From Bacteroidales bacterium (GTDB lineage Bacteria > Bacteroidota > Bacteroidia > Bacteroidales > Muribaculaceae): a DNA stretch of 14,430 nucleotides. Each line of letters opens with the position of its first letter. Within the stretch, counting starts at the first letter, position 1. The DNA is taken from the NCBI GenBank assembly GCA_004552395.1, contig SFOK01000035.1, positions 1-14,430 of the forward strand. Direction: 5' to 3'. The notes under the pieces are model-generated. The model worked only from the letters and a program-made list of their open reading frames with translations. It did no database searches and was not told the DNA's origin. Positions 7,252 to 14,426 of this stretch are shown one piece after another. The position numbers and the translations under genes are program-made.

Positions 7252-8775
7252 ATGAAATCAAAATATTTATTATACGGCGCACTTTCCCTGGCCCTTGCCG
7301 GCACCATGGCCTCCTGCTCGCTCGACTATGAGCCCAAGAGCGACTATGTGAACGAAGAGGAAGACAATGTCATCCAGGAAGCTATCTACAAGAACCGCGC
7401 CGAGGCCGAGAGCGCCCTTACCGCTCTCTACGAGGACTTCCGTGGCAACCAGAACCAGTGGCAGCTCGACTGGCTTCTGATCGGCGACGTGCACTCCGAC
7501 AACGCTTACGCCGGCACCACCGGCTCCGAGGTTGTTGATCCCGCCACTAACGACCTGAACGGTACCACACTGTGTGTGAACCGCGACTGGGACTACTATA
7601 TGCTTGAGGCTGCCCGCTGCACCAAGTTCATCGTAGGTGTGGAATCCGTCGAGGACGGCTCGCTCACACCCGACGAGGTGAACACCATGCGTGCCCAGGC
7701 CGAGATCCTGCGTGCCATGATCTGGTTCCGCATGGTCCGCATGTGGGGTAACATTCCTATCGTGACGACAGTGCCTCAGGACATCACCTCCGATAACATC
7801 GAGGAGTCCTATGAGAGCTACTTCCCCGCACAGAACACCGAGGCCGAGGCTTACGAGTATATCCTCAAGGACCTCAACGACGCCCTTCAGTACGCACCCG
7901 AGGGAACAGGCGACAAGACCCGCTTCTCCAAGGATGTGGCCCGCGCCCTTCTCGCCAAGGTATACGCCGAGAAACCTGTGCGCGACTATGCCAAGGTGAT
8001 CCAGTATGTGGATCAGCTTACAGCCCGCGGCTATGACCTGATGCCCTCTTACGGCGACCTGTTCAACATCGACGGTGCCGTTAAGGACGGCTTCACAGCC
8101 ACACCGCTCTACAGCAACTGCAAGGAATCGATCCTTGAGGTTCACTATCCCGTAGGTTCCGGCAACTGGGCATCCTGGATGTACGGCCGCTGCCTCGAGG
8201 ACTGGGACAATTCGTTCTCATGGGCTAAATGGATCACACCTTCGCGCGATCTTCTGAGCGCCTTCGACAAAGTGGGCGACACACAGCGCAAGGAGCAGAC
8301 CGTAGTTTACTACGAGTGCGGCTGGAGCAACTACTATCCTTCCGACAACTACGCATTCATGTATAAGGTACGTTCGGGCTACAGCAACGTATTCTTCCTG
8401 CGCTACGACGACCTTCTTCTTCTGAAGGCCGAGGCACTTCTGAGCCAGGGCGATCTGGCCGGAGCAGCCACTATCATCGACAAGATCCGCACACGTGCCG
8501 GCGTGGCACCGCTCACAGCCGCAGAGAAGGCCAACAAGGACTCCCTCTTCAAGGCTTACGTGAACGAGCGCCGTCTGGAGCTTGCCTGCGAGGGCGAGCG
8601 CTGGTTTGACCTCGTGCGTCTCGACATCCTCGAGGAGACCATGGCCGCCGCTCAGCGCAACGATCCCGGCCGTCTGCCGATCGCAGTCCCCTACACCAAG
8701 AATTCCTACCTGCTTCCCATTCCTCAGAGCGTGCTCGACACGAACCCGAATGTGGAGCAGAACCCCGGTTATTAA
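7252..8775 (+). CDS. SusD/RagB-family glycan-binding lipoprotein
   Basis: Surface lipoprotein that caps the SusC-like barrel and delivers glycan to it. The 507-aa product starts with a lipoprotein signal whose lipobox is MASC (Cys22), followed by SLDYEPKSDY. The SusD pattern is complete: early conserved helices (YKNRAEAESALTALYEDF), the AEILRAMIWFRMVRMWGNIP segment, the internal DDLLLLKAEALLSQGD TPR-like helix, the VNERRLELACEGERWFDLVR signature at about 437-456, and the terminal NPNVEQNPGY. Only 15 bp separate it from the SusC-like gene, so the two are co-transcribed and probably form one complex. No frameshift or missing segment is seen. The ligand cannot be read from sequence alone. Confidence 0.96.
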   Translation: MKSKYLLYGALSLALAGTMASCSLDYEPKSDYVNEEEDNVIQEAIYKNRAEAESALTALYEDFRGNQNQWQLDWLLIGDVHSDNAYAGTTGSEVVDPATNDLNGTTLCVNRDWDYYMLEAARCTKFIVGVESVEDGSLTPDEVNTMRAQAEILRAMIWFRMVRMWGNIPIVTTVPQDITSDNIEESYESYFPAQNTEAEAYEYILKDLNDALQYAPEGTGDKTRFSKDVARALLAKVYAEKPVRDYAKVIQYVDQLTARGYDLMPSYGDLFNIDGAVKDGFTATPLYSNCKESILEVHYPVGSGNWASWMYGRCLEDWDNSFSWAKWITPSRDLLSAFDKVGDTQRKEQTVVYYECGWSNYYPSDNYAFMYKVRSGYSNVFFLRYDDLLLLKAEALLSQGDLAGAATIIDKIRTRAGVAPLTAAEKANKDSLFKAYVNERRLELACEGERWFDLVRLDILEETMAAAQRNDPGRLPIAVPYTKNSYLLPIPQSVLDTNPNVEQNPGY

Positions 8776-8989
8776 TCTCTCTGACAGAGTGACTATGCCG
8801 GAGTTCCTCCAGGTGTGAGTCTTAACCGATGTGCAGGGTTAATAATAATTCATAACAGATGCAAGTCTGCGGGGCGGTTTCGCGTTATACCCGTGATATC
8901 CGCCTCCACAGGCTTGAAAAGCCCGGTCCGGAAGCCGGATTCCACACAGAGTAACAAATCGACAATTCACTCTCCAATTAGAAAAGAAA
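8776..8989 (+). other. Gap between SusD-like and GH30 genes, with a small inverted repeat
   Basis: The 214-bp gap carries TTAACC (8822-8827) and GGTTAA (8837-8842), a 6-bp inverted repeat with a 9-nt loop, and a weaker GGCTT/AAGCC hairpin near 8910. No T-run follows either stem and no TAnnTTTG promoter is seen. Read-through from the SusC/SusD transcript is the simplest reading, perhaps with RNA processing here. Short frames across the gap lack coding character. Confidence 0.4.
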
Positions 8990-10483
8990 ATGACCAAAAG
9001 TAAAGTATTCTTAGCCGCACTGCTGGCAGCCGGCGCTGCAATGTTCTATTCCTGTGGCGACGACAAACCCACACCCGGTGGTGGTAAAGATCCAAAGCCC
9101 GACGTGCCCGAGACCGGGTCGGTGCGCATGCTCACCACCACAGCCGACCGCTCCAAGGACCTCTCCGAGTCGTGGATCGAGTTCAGCACCAAGGACAACA
9201 TGTCGCCCTCGACCATCCGTCTGCGCCCCAACGAGACATTCCAGACCATGGATGGCTTCGGCGCCGCCATCACCGGCTCCACCTGCTACAACCTGATGAA
9301 GATGAAGCCCGAGGACCGCAAGGCATTCCTCGAGCTCACATTCTCGCCCGACAAGGGCTACGGCTTCAGCTATGTGCGCATCTCGATCGGCTGCAGCGAC
9401 TTCTCCCTCAGCGAATACACCTGCTGGGACGACAAGGACAAGGGCTTCGCCCTCACCGACGAGGAGAACAAGTACATTATCCCGATCCTGAAGGAGATTC
9501 TGGCCATCAACCCCACGCTCAAAGTGATGGGTACACCCTGGACCGCTCCCCGCTGGATGAAGGTCAACAACCTCACCGAGCTCAAGCAGTGGAACCAGTG
9601 GACCTCCGGCCAGCTCAATCCCAAATACTACGCTGACTACGGCGAATACTTCGCCAAGTGGATCAAGGCTTTTGCCGACAACGGCATCAAGATCTACTCC
9701 GTGACACCTCAGAACGAGCCCCTGAACCGCGGCAACTCCGCATCCATGTACATGGGCTGGGAAGAGGAGCGCGACTTCGTGAAGAAAGGCCTCGGCCCCG
9801 CTCTGCGCAACGCCGGCCTCGACACCAAGATCTACGCCTTCGACCATAACTACAACTACGACAACATCAGCTCCCAGAAGAGCTATCCCACCAAGATCTA
9901 CGCCGACTTCGACGCCCGTAAGTATCTCGCCGGCGCTGCCTTCCATAACTACGGCGGCAACAAGGACGAGCTCACCGTGGTGCACAACGCCACACCGGGC
10001 ATGGACCTCGTCTTCACCGAGACCTCCATCGGCGAGTGGAACAACGGCCGCGACCTCTCCAAGCGTCTCATCGACGATATGCAGGAGGTGGCTCTCGGCA
10101 CCGTCAACCGCTGGGCCAAGGGTGTGATTGTCTGGAACCTGATGCTCGACGACCAGAAAGGACCGTACCGTCCGGGCGGCTGCTCCACCTGCTACGGCGC
10201 TGTGGACATCAACCGCGACTACACCACCATGACTCGCAACTCGCACTATTACATCATAGCTCACATGGCAAGTGTGGTCAAACCCGACGCAGTGCGCATA
10301 GGCACAAGCGGCTTCACCGCCCCCGGCCTCACCTACACGGCCTTCCGCAATACTGACGGCAGCTATGCCATGGTGCTCAGCAACGGCAGCAGCAGCGAGA
10401 TCAAATTCACAGTTGACGACGGCACACATCACTTCCCCGTGACAGTGCCCGCATCCAGCGCGGTATCGCTCAGCTGGAAATAA
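8990..10483 (+). CDS. GH30 family glycosidase lipoprotein, likely endo-beta-1,6-glucanase
   Basis: A retaining (beta/alpha)8 glycoside hydrolase, probably at the cell surface. The 497-aa product has a lipoprotein signal (Cys22 in FYSCGDDKP); acidic residues right after the Cys fit the Bacteroidetes surface-export signal. A Pro/Gly-rich linker leads to the catalytic domain at about residue 45. Family hallmarks are TMDGFGAAITGSTCYNL near the first strand, GTPWTAPRWMK, the acid/base Glu243 in VTPQNEP and the nucleophile Glu344 in VFTETSIGEWN. The C-terminal beta-sandwich of GH30 (about 415-497) ends in SAVSLSWK. Placement after SusC/SusD and before a glycan-binding lipoprotein matches, from memory, the B. 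thetaiotaomicron BT3312 (GH30_3) locus active on fungal beta-1,6-glucan. GH30 also includes glucosylceramidase- and xylanase-like enzymes, so the family is near certain and the substrate is an inference. Confidence 0.93.
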   Translation: MTKSKVFLAALLAAGAAMFYSCGDDKPTPGGGKDPKPDVPETGSVRMLTTTADRSKDLSESWIEFSTKDNMSPSTIRLRPNETFQTMDGFGAAITGSTCYNLMKMKPEDRKAFLELTFSPDKGYGFSYVRISIGCSDFSLSEYTCWDDKDKGFALTDEENKYIIPILKEILAINPTLKVMGTPWTAPRWMKVNNLTELKQWNQWTSGQLNPKYYADYGEYFAKWIKAFADNGIKIYSVTPQNEPLNRGNSASMYMGWEEERDFVKKGLGPALRNAGLDTKIYAFDHNYNYDNISSQKSYPTKIYADFDARKYLAGAAFHNYGGNKDELTVVHNATPGMDLVFTETSIGEWNNGRDLSKRLIDDMQEVALGTVNRWAKGVIVWNLMLDDQKGPYRPGGCSTCYGAVDINRDYTTMTRNSHYYIIAHMASVVKPDAVRIGTSGFTAPGLTYTAFRNTDGSYAMVLSNGSSSEIKFTVDDGTHHFPVTVPASSAVSLSWK

Positions 10484-10490
10484 TACCTTC

Positions 10491-10544
10491 CAAAAGGCAA
10501 CCGGGAGGCCCGCAGGGGCTTTCCGGCGGCCTCAAAACCTTTTG
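10491..10544 (+). repeat. Nested inverted repeat between GH30 and glycan-binding protein genes
   Basis: CAAAAGG (10491-10497) pairs with CCTTTTG (10538-10544), and inside it GAGGCC (10505-10510) pairs with GGCCTC (10528-10533) around a 17-nt loop. It starts 8 bp after the GH30 stop. No T-run follows, so it is more likely an mRNA-processing or stability element than a terminator. The rest of the 151-bp gap is A-rich before the next ATG. Confidence 0.5.
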
Positions 10545-10634
10545 ACATCTCTCTTATCCGAGGCTGCCGAAAGCACCCGAAAAAGGGGCTCAGCCAAGCC
10601 TCACTATCTAACAAAAACCAAGAAACATTAAGCA

Positions 10635-12659
10635 ATGAAATACTTAAAACCATTTGCCTTACTGCTCGCCTGCGCCGGTATGCTCACCGCCTGCAGCGAC
10701 GACGACCTGGCTCCCGGCAATCCCACTATGACCGTCAGCGGCGATCTCGGCCAGGCTCATTTCGGCGACAAGATTCAGTTCAATGTGCTTGCCACCGACC
10801 CCGAAGTGCCTCTGTCGACTATCCACGCCGAGCTCTATTTCGGCGACGAGATGGTCACTGAGCAGGTGATCCGCACCAAAGAGAGCGGCGTTGAATATCC
10901 CGTCTCCGTCGATGTGCCCTACATCGCCAACATACCCGACGGACAGGCAACCCTGCGTCTCACTCTGCAGAACATCCACTTCACCACCACAGAGCAGCTC
11001 TACAGCGTCAACATCACCCACGCCGACTATCCGCAGCTTATCCTGCGCACCGAGGCCGGCGAGGATATCATCCTCAAACGCGACGCCAAGAACCAGTATT
11101 CAGTAACTCAGAAGTTCCCCGCCGAGGTTAAGGGCCGGATCATAGCTGAACCCGTCGACGGCAACGCCGAGGATATCGTCTTCGGTTATGAGAACTCCGA
11201 GATCAAGGCAGGTGCCGAGGGCATGATTCCGTTCTCAAACGGTGCCCAGGGCCGCTACACTATCTCCTTCAACACTCTGACTCTCGAAGGCTCACCGTTC
11301 GTAACCCTCTCGCTCAACGGCCAGAAACTCGAGGCTATGGATGAGACTCACTCATTCCTGGATCTCACTCTCGCCAAGGGCGACCAGCTCGTTCCCGACG
11401 GTTTCCCCAACTACAACGACTGGTGGATCGACCCGACATGGTTCACTAAGAACTCCGACGGCACTCTGACCTTCAACGCTTACAACGGCACATACCGCAT
11501 CATCGCCGACACCAAGCTCCAGTATTTCCGCGTCTACAAGCTCAACGGCTCCGATGCCGCCACTCTTGCCGACGACGGCACAGGCGCTCTCTGGATCATC
11601 GGTGAGGGCATCGGTAACCCGACACTCTCCAACCAGGTGGGCTGGACCACTGAGAACGCTCTCTGCCTCGCTCCCACAGGCGACAAGACATATTCTATCA
11701 CTGTGGTCGGCGGCAAGCAGATCGCTACCAACGCCATCAACTTCAAGTTCTTCGGCCAGATGGGCTGGGGTGTTGAGCTTGGCGGCGCTGACCTCAAGTC
11801 CAACAGCAACCTCATCGCTGTCGGCACAGGCGACAACGGCCACGACAACGGTAACCTCTTCCTCCCCGAGGGCGTTCAGCTCCAGGACAACGGTGTCTAT
11901 GAGATCACCGTCGACCTCACTCAGGGCATCCACGATGCTATCCTCGACATGAAGTATGTCGGCGAGCAGCAGTTCGAAGAGAAGCCTATCTTCCTGAACG
12001 GTGTGAAGATGGACACCAACGACAATGTGCTCTACTCCGCTATCGTGAAAATGGACCAGAACTCCAAGCTCTCGTTCCGCGAGTTCAGCGATTTCGAGGA
12101 CCTTTGGTACGATCCCGACTTCTTCAAATTCGACTCTGAGAACTACGACATCACCTTCCTGCCCGTGACCGGCTATTACAATGTGAAACTCGACAAGTCC
12201 AACGGCACTCTGACCGCCTACGCAGTCAATGCCGACGGCTCCGAAGTCACACTCAACGCCGACGGCACAGGCGCCCTCTACCTCATGGGCTGGGGCGTGG
12301 GTTCACCCGACCAGAACAACCAGTTCGGCTGGACTCCCGGTCTGGCTTACAGTCTGGCTCAGATCAAGCCCGGTGTATATCAGTTCACAGGTAAGGCCGG
12401 TCCTGAGACAGGCTCTCAGCCCGGCGACCGCTATCGCGCCGACTACCTCTCGTTCAAGTTCTTCCACCAGAAAGGCTGGGGCGGCGAGTTTGGCCCGGAC
12501 GCTCTCAAGATGACGGGCAACACTGCATCGCTTCTCTCCAACCCGGGCAACTTCGAGCTTGCCTCCGGCGTCACACTCGAACAGGGTGCCACATACCGCT
12601 GCACAATCGACCTGACAGCAGGCATCGAGAACGGTACAATCACATTCGTGAAACTTTAA
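10635..12659 (+). CDS. Surface glycan-binding lipoprotein (SusE/SusF position) with duplicated C-terminal module
   Basis: Probably a surface glycan-binding protein that helps hold the polysaccharide for the GH30 enzyme and SusC/SusD. The 674-aa product has a lipobox LTAC (Cys20) followed by SDDD, a strong surface-export signal. Residues about 30-130 form an Ig-like beta domain (MTVSGDLGQAHFGDKIQFNV). Residues about 131-226 form a further beta region. The rest is two similar units, 227-453 and 454-674, each starting LNG.K and containing W.DP..F, a G.G.P..NQ.GWT motif and FKFF.Q.GWG. Conserved Trp and Phe residues suit carbohydrate stacking. From memory, similar Bacteroides proteins carry DUF5121/DUF5125-type domains and include the binding protein of the BT3313 position. 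No catalytic motif is seen. It is the last gene before the terminator at 12693. Confidence 0.88.
   Translation: MKYLKPFALLLACAGMLTACSDDDLAPGNPTMTVSGDLGQAHFGDKIQFNVLATDPEVPLSTIHAELYFGDEMVTEQVIRTKESGVEYPVSVDVPYIANIPDGQATLRLTLQNIHFTTTEQLYSVNITHADYPQLILRTEAGEDIILKRDAKNQYSVTQKFPAEVKGRIIAEPVDGNAEDIVFGYENSEIKAGAEGMIPFSNGAQGRYTISFNTLTLEGSPFVTLSLNGQKLEAMDETHSFLDLTLAKGDQLVPDGFPNYNDWWIDPTWFTKNSDGTLTFNAYNGTYRIIADTKLQYFRVYKLNGSDAATLADDGTGALWIIGEGIGNPTLSNQVGWTTENALCLAPTGDKTYSITVVGGKQIATNAINFKFFGQMGWGVELGGADLKSNSNLIAVGTGDNGHDNGNLFLPEGVQLQDNGVYEITVDLTQGIHDAILDMKYVGEQQFEEKPIFLNGVKMDTNDNVLYSAIVKMDQNSKLSFREFSDFEDLWYDPDFFKFDSENYDITFLPVTGYYNVKLDKSNGTLTAYAVNADGSEVTLNADGTGALYLMGWGVGSPDQNNQFGWTPGLAYSLAQIKPGVYQFTGKAGPETGSQPGDRYRADYLSFKFFHQKGWGGEFGPDALKMTGNTASLLSNPGNFELASGVTLEQGATYRCTIDLTAGIENGTITFVKL
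11313..12656 (+). repeat. Internal tandem duplication within the glycan-binding protein gene
   Basis: The two units (11313-11993 and 11994-12656) align at the protein level along their whole length. Examples are DWWIDPTWF with DLWYDPDFF, NPTLSNQVGWT with SPDQNNQFGWT, INFKFFGQMGWG with LSFKFFHQKGWG, and YEITVDLTQGIHDAIL with YRCTIDLTAGIENGTI. Divergence shows the duplication is old. Shared DNA words such as GACGGCACAGGCGC remain at 11574 and 12262. Confidence 0.85.
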
Positions 12660-12692
12660 TTTTCTTCGGGGTTAATACCCACCTAAACTTCG

Positions 12693-12727
12693 GGATGGAG
12701 TCTTTTGAAAAGGCTCCATCCTTTTTT
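12693..12727 (+). terminator. Intrinsic terminator of the glycan operon
   Basis: GGATGGAG (12693-12700) pairs with CTCCATCC (12714-12721). The inner TCTT/AAGG positions can extend the stem through a T-G wobble. T6 follows at once (12722-12727). It lies 33 bp after the stop of the glycan-binding protein gene and ends the operon. Confidence 0.92.
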
Positions 12728-12748
12728 CTCGATGACTCCGAAAGCCGA

Positions 12749-12775
12749 GAACTCTGAGAACTCCGGGAACTCCGA
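12749..12775. repeat. Three tandem 9-bp repeats
   Basis: GAACTCTGA, GAACTCCGG and GAACTCCGA follow one another without a gap (consensus GAACTCYGR). A partial copy (GACTCCGAA) occurs at 12734. They lie between the operon terminator and the next promoter. Function unknown. Confidence 0.6.
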
Positions 12776-12860
12776 ATACCGGTAGAAATCGACTGATTCG
12801 CAGGCTGTTTCAGCCCGTCCCCACCTTACTTTTATCTGAATACTGCATAGGAGTTTATGC

Positions 12861-12883
12861 GCTGATTATATGATAATTATAGC
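12861..12883. promoter_or_regulatory. AT-rich dyad upstream of the crystallin-lectin gene promoter
   Basis: ATTAT (12865-12869) and ATAAT (12873-12877) form a perfect dyad around ATG, and flanking GCT (12861) and AGC (12881) extend the symmetry imperfectly. It ends 30 bp before the -33 element and could be a regulator site. Confidence 0.35.
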
Positions 12884-12913
12884 TGCGGGATTTTTACCTT
12901 TTTAATCAGGCGC

Positions 12914-12944
12914 TTGGAAAGCTGGCTGCGGTAGTATAATTTTG
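12914..12944 (+). promoter_or_regulatory. Bacteroidetes-type promoter of the crystallin-lectin gene
   Basis: TTG (12914-12916), a 20-bp spacer and TAATTTTG (12937-12944) match the primary-sigma consensus TTG-N19-21-TAnnTTTG exactly. Transcription would start near 12950, giving a leader of about 105 nt before the ATG at 13056. That leader contains GAGTG/CACTC arms near 12972 and 12988, a C6 run at 12998-13003, and an A-rich stretch before the start codon. Confidence 0.75.
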
Positions 12945-13055
12945 TACAGATAAATAAGGGTCTCGCTACGGGAGTGGATCTGCCTTTCACTCTACCACCC
13001 CCCTGGCATCATTTTTCCGATTTTATTAACATTCACAACAATAACTAACAATTTC

Positions 13056-14393
13056 ATGTTACACCGATTACGCACATCAGTGTGCGCGTTTGCCATGTCG
13101 CTCCTTTGCACAGCAGGAGCCATGGCCGCGCCCAGCCAGAATGGTGCGGCCTTCTACCAGAACGGCAGTTTTGCGAGCGATGGATATTGCATCGCTCTTG
13201 GTGAAGGCAGATACACCACAGCTGATTTGATAGCGGCAGGTATCAAGGACAACGACGTCACCGGCATCAAGGTGGTGCCGGGCTTCAAGGTTATCTGCTA
13301 TGACGACGACAACTTCTCAGGCGACAACAAAATAGAAGTCACAGCCGACTGCGAGAATGTAAACTCGATCAAAAACGACTTCAACGACAAGACTTCGTCG
13401 CTTGAGATCGTAAAGGTTGGTCCGCGTGTGGCTACTGCTTGCCAGGATGCCGATTACAAAGGCTATACCGTGGATCTTGCCGAGGGCGAGTTTACTAAAG
13501 AGAAAATGCAGTGGGCCGGCATCAACGATCAGGACATCACCTCCATGAAAGTGAAGCCCGGCTTCAAGATGATCTGCTACAAGGATGATAATTTCTCGGG
13601 CGACATGGTCGAGATCACTGCCGACTGTAAAAGCATAGGCACGGACCACAACGGATGGAACGACCAGATCACTTCCTTCAAGGTGGTGCCCAACGGAGTG
13701 ACCGCCCTCAACACTTATCTTGTCCGCCTTAAGAGCGAAGAGTCCAGCTTCTTCCTCAACGCCATAGGCAACTCTGCCGAACAGGGTCACCTTATCTGCC
13801 AGTCCACCAATAGCAATGAGTGGTCTCAGAACTGGATACTTCAGGCAGTAAAAGGCACCCCGGGAGTCTATACCGTAAGGGCCTGGGCCAATCCTACGCT
13901 CGGCCTCGACTGCAAAAACGCCGGTACTTCCAATGGCACCAAGCTGCAACTTCAGAACGTTACCGACGGCAACACATACCAGCAGTTCATCCTTTACAAA
14001 AAGCCCGACGGCCAATATCAGTTGGTATCCCGCAGCTCGGCTCTGGTACTCGACGTGCCCAGCTCGAGCCACAATGACGGCATTGAGCTGCAGCTCTATA
14101 CTAACAACGGCTCTCCAGCCCAGCAGTGGACTCTCGAGATTCCCAATTTGCAGGAATTTTATATCGAGGGAAACATCGACGGTTACTCCTCGGATGCTGT
14201 CATCGCTTCTCAAAAAATTGGCGAAGGCAAATTCATCTTCAAGAATGTGAAATTCCAGTCATCCGATTCCCAAGCCTCTGCCCCATTCCACATCCTCGCT
14301 CGGAGGTATCTGACGGTAAATGGAGAAACGAAATCGATAACCTCATATCCGCAATCAGCTTTATGGTTATCGGCTGAAAAAGAGAAATATTGA
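13056..14393 (+). CDS. Secreted protein with two beta/gamma-crystallin domains and a ricin-type beta-trefoil
   Basis: The 445-aa product has a Sec signal peptide (MLHRLRTSVCAFAMSLLCTA, cleavage likely after AMA at 24). Two tandem beta/gamma-crystallin domains follow (about 31-122 and 124-212). They share VKPGF/VVPGF, ICY.DDNFSGD and ADC. Calcium-site motifs of the (N/D)(N/D)xx(S/T)S type are clear at the second Greek key of each domain (NDKTSS, NDQITS) and partial at the first (DNDVTG, DQDITS). Residues 215-361 form a ricin-type trefoil with three repeats and the QxW-like motifs SQNWIL, YQQFIL and AQQWTL. The last 84 residues (EFYIEGNIDGYSSD...) may be a further glycan-binding beta module, possibly cut short (see findings). 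It has its own promoter and is not clearly part of the upstream operon. A secreted Ca-stabilised lectin is likely; ligand and role are unknown. Confidence 0.88.
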   Translation: MLHRLRTSVCAFAMSLLCTAGAMAAPSQNGAAFYQNGSFASDGYCIALGEGRYTTADLIAAGIKDNDVTGIKVVPGFKVICYDDDNFSGDNKIEVTADCENVNSIKNDFNDKTSSLEIVKVGPRVATACQDADYKGYTVDLAEGEFTKEKMQWAGINDQDITSMKVKPGFKMICYKDDNFSGDMVEITADCKSIGTDHNGWNDQITSFKVVPNGVTALNTYLVRLKSEESSFFLNAIGNSAEQGHLICQSTNSNEWSQNWILQAVKGTPGVYTVRAWANPTLGLDCKNAGTSNGTKLQLQNVTDGNTYQQFILYKKPDGQYQLVSRSSALVLDVPSSSHNDGIELQLYTNNGSPAQQWTLEIPNLQEFYIEGNIDGYSSDAVIASQKIGEGKFIFKNVKFQSSDSQASAPFHILARRYLTVNGETKSITSYPQSALWLSAEKEKY

Positions 14394-14403
14394 CCCCCCC
14401 CCC
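14394..14403. repeat. C10 homopolymer directly after the last stop codon
   Basis: Ten C residues follow the TGA stop without a gap. Such tracts slip easily in replication and sequencing. Because it lies after the stop, a length change would not alter the annotated protein unless the reading frame has already shifted upstream. Confidence 0.85.
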
Positions 14404-14405
14404 TG

Positions 14406-14426
14406 GGATAATATCGGCCATTATCC
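14406..14426 (+). terminator. Hairpin after the crystallin-lectin gene, possible terminator
   Basis: GGATAAT (14406-14412) and ATTATCC (14420-14426) form a perfect 7-bp stem with a 7-nt loop. The window ends 4 bases later, so a following T-run cannot be confirmed or excluded. Confidence 0.4.

Noticed and set aside
8815..9003. 62-codon + frame in the SusD-GH30 gap
   Set aside because: No coding character, no similarity I recognise, and it overlaps the GH30 start in another frame.
9011..10432. 473-codon open frame on the - strand opposite the GH30 gene
   Set aside because: It is Val/Ala/Gly/His-rich, lacks any domain, and mirrors the GC-biased codons of a confidently identified gene. It is a shadow frame.
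10542..10570. TTGACA-like sequence between the GH30 and binding-protein genes
   Set aside because: It resembles the E. coli -35 box, which Bacteroidetes do not use, and no TAnnTTTG follows at a suitable distance.
14394..14403. C10 as an in-frame phase-variation switch of the annotated crystallin-lectin protein
   Set aside because: The tract lies after the TGA stop, so its length alone cannot change this frame. It becomes relevant only if a frameshift upstream is real, which is kept as a separate finding.
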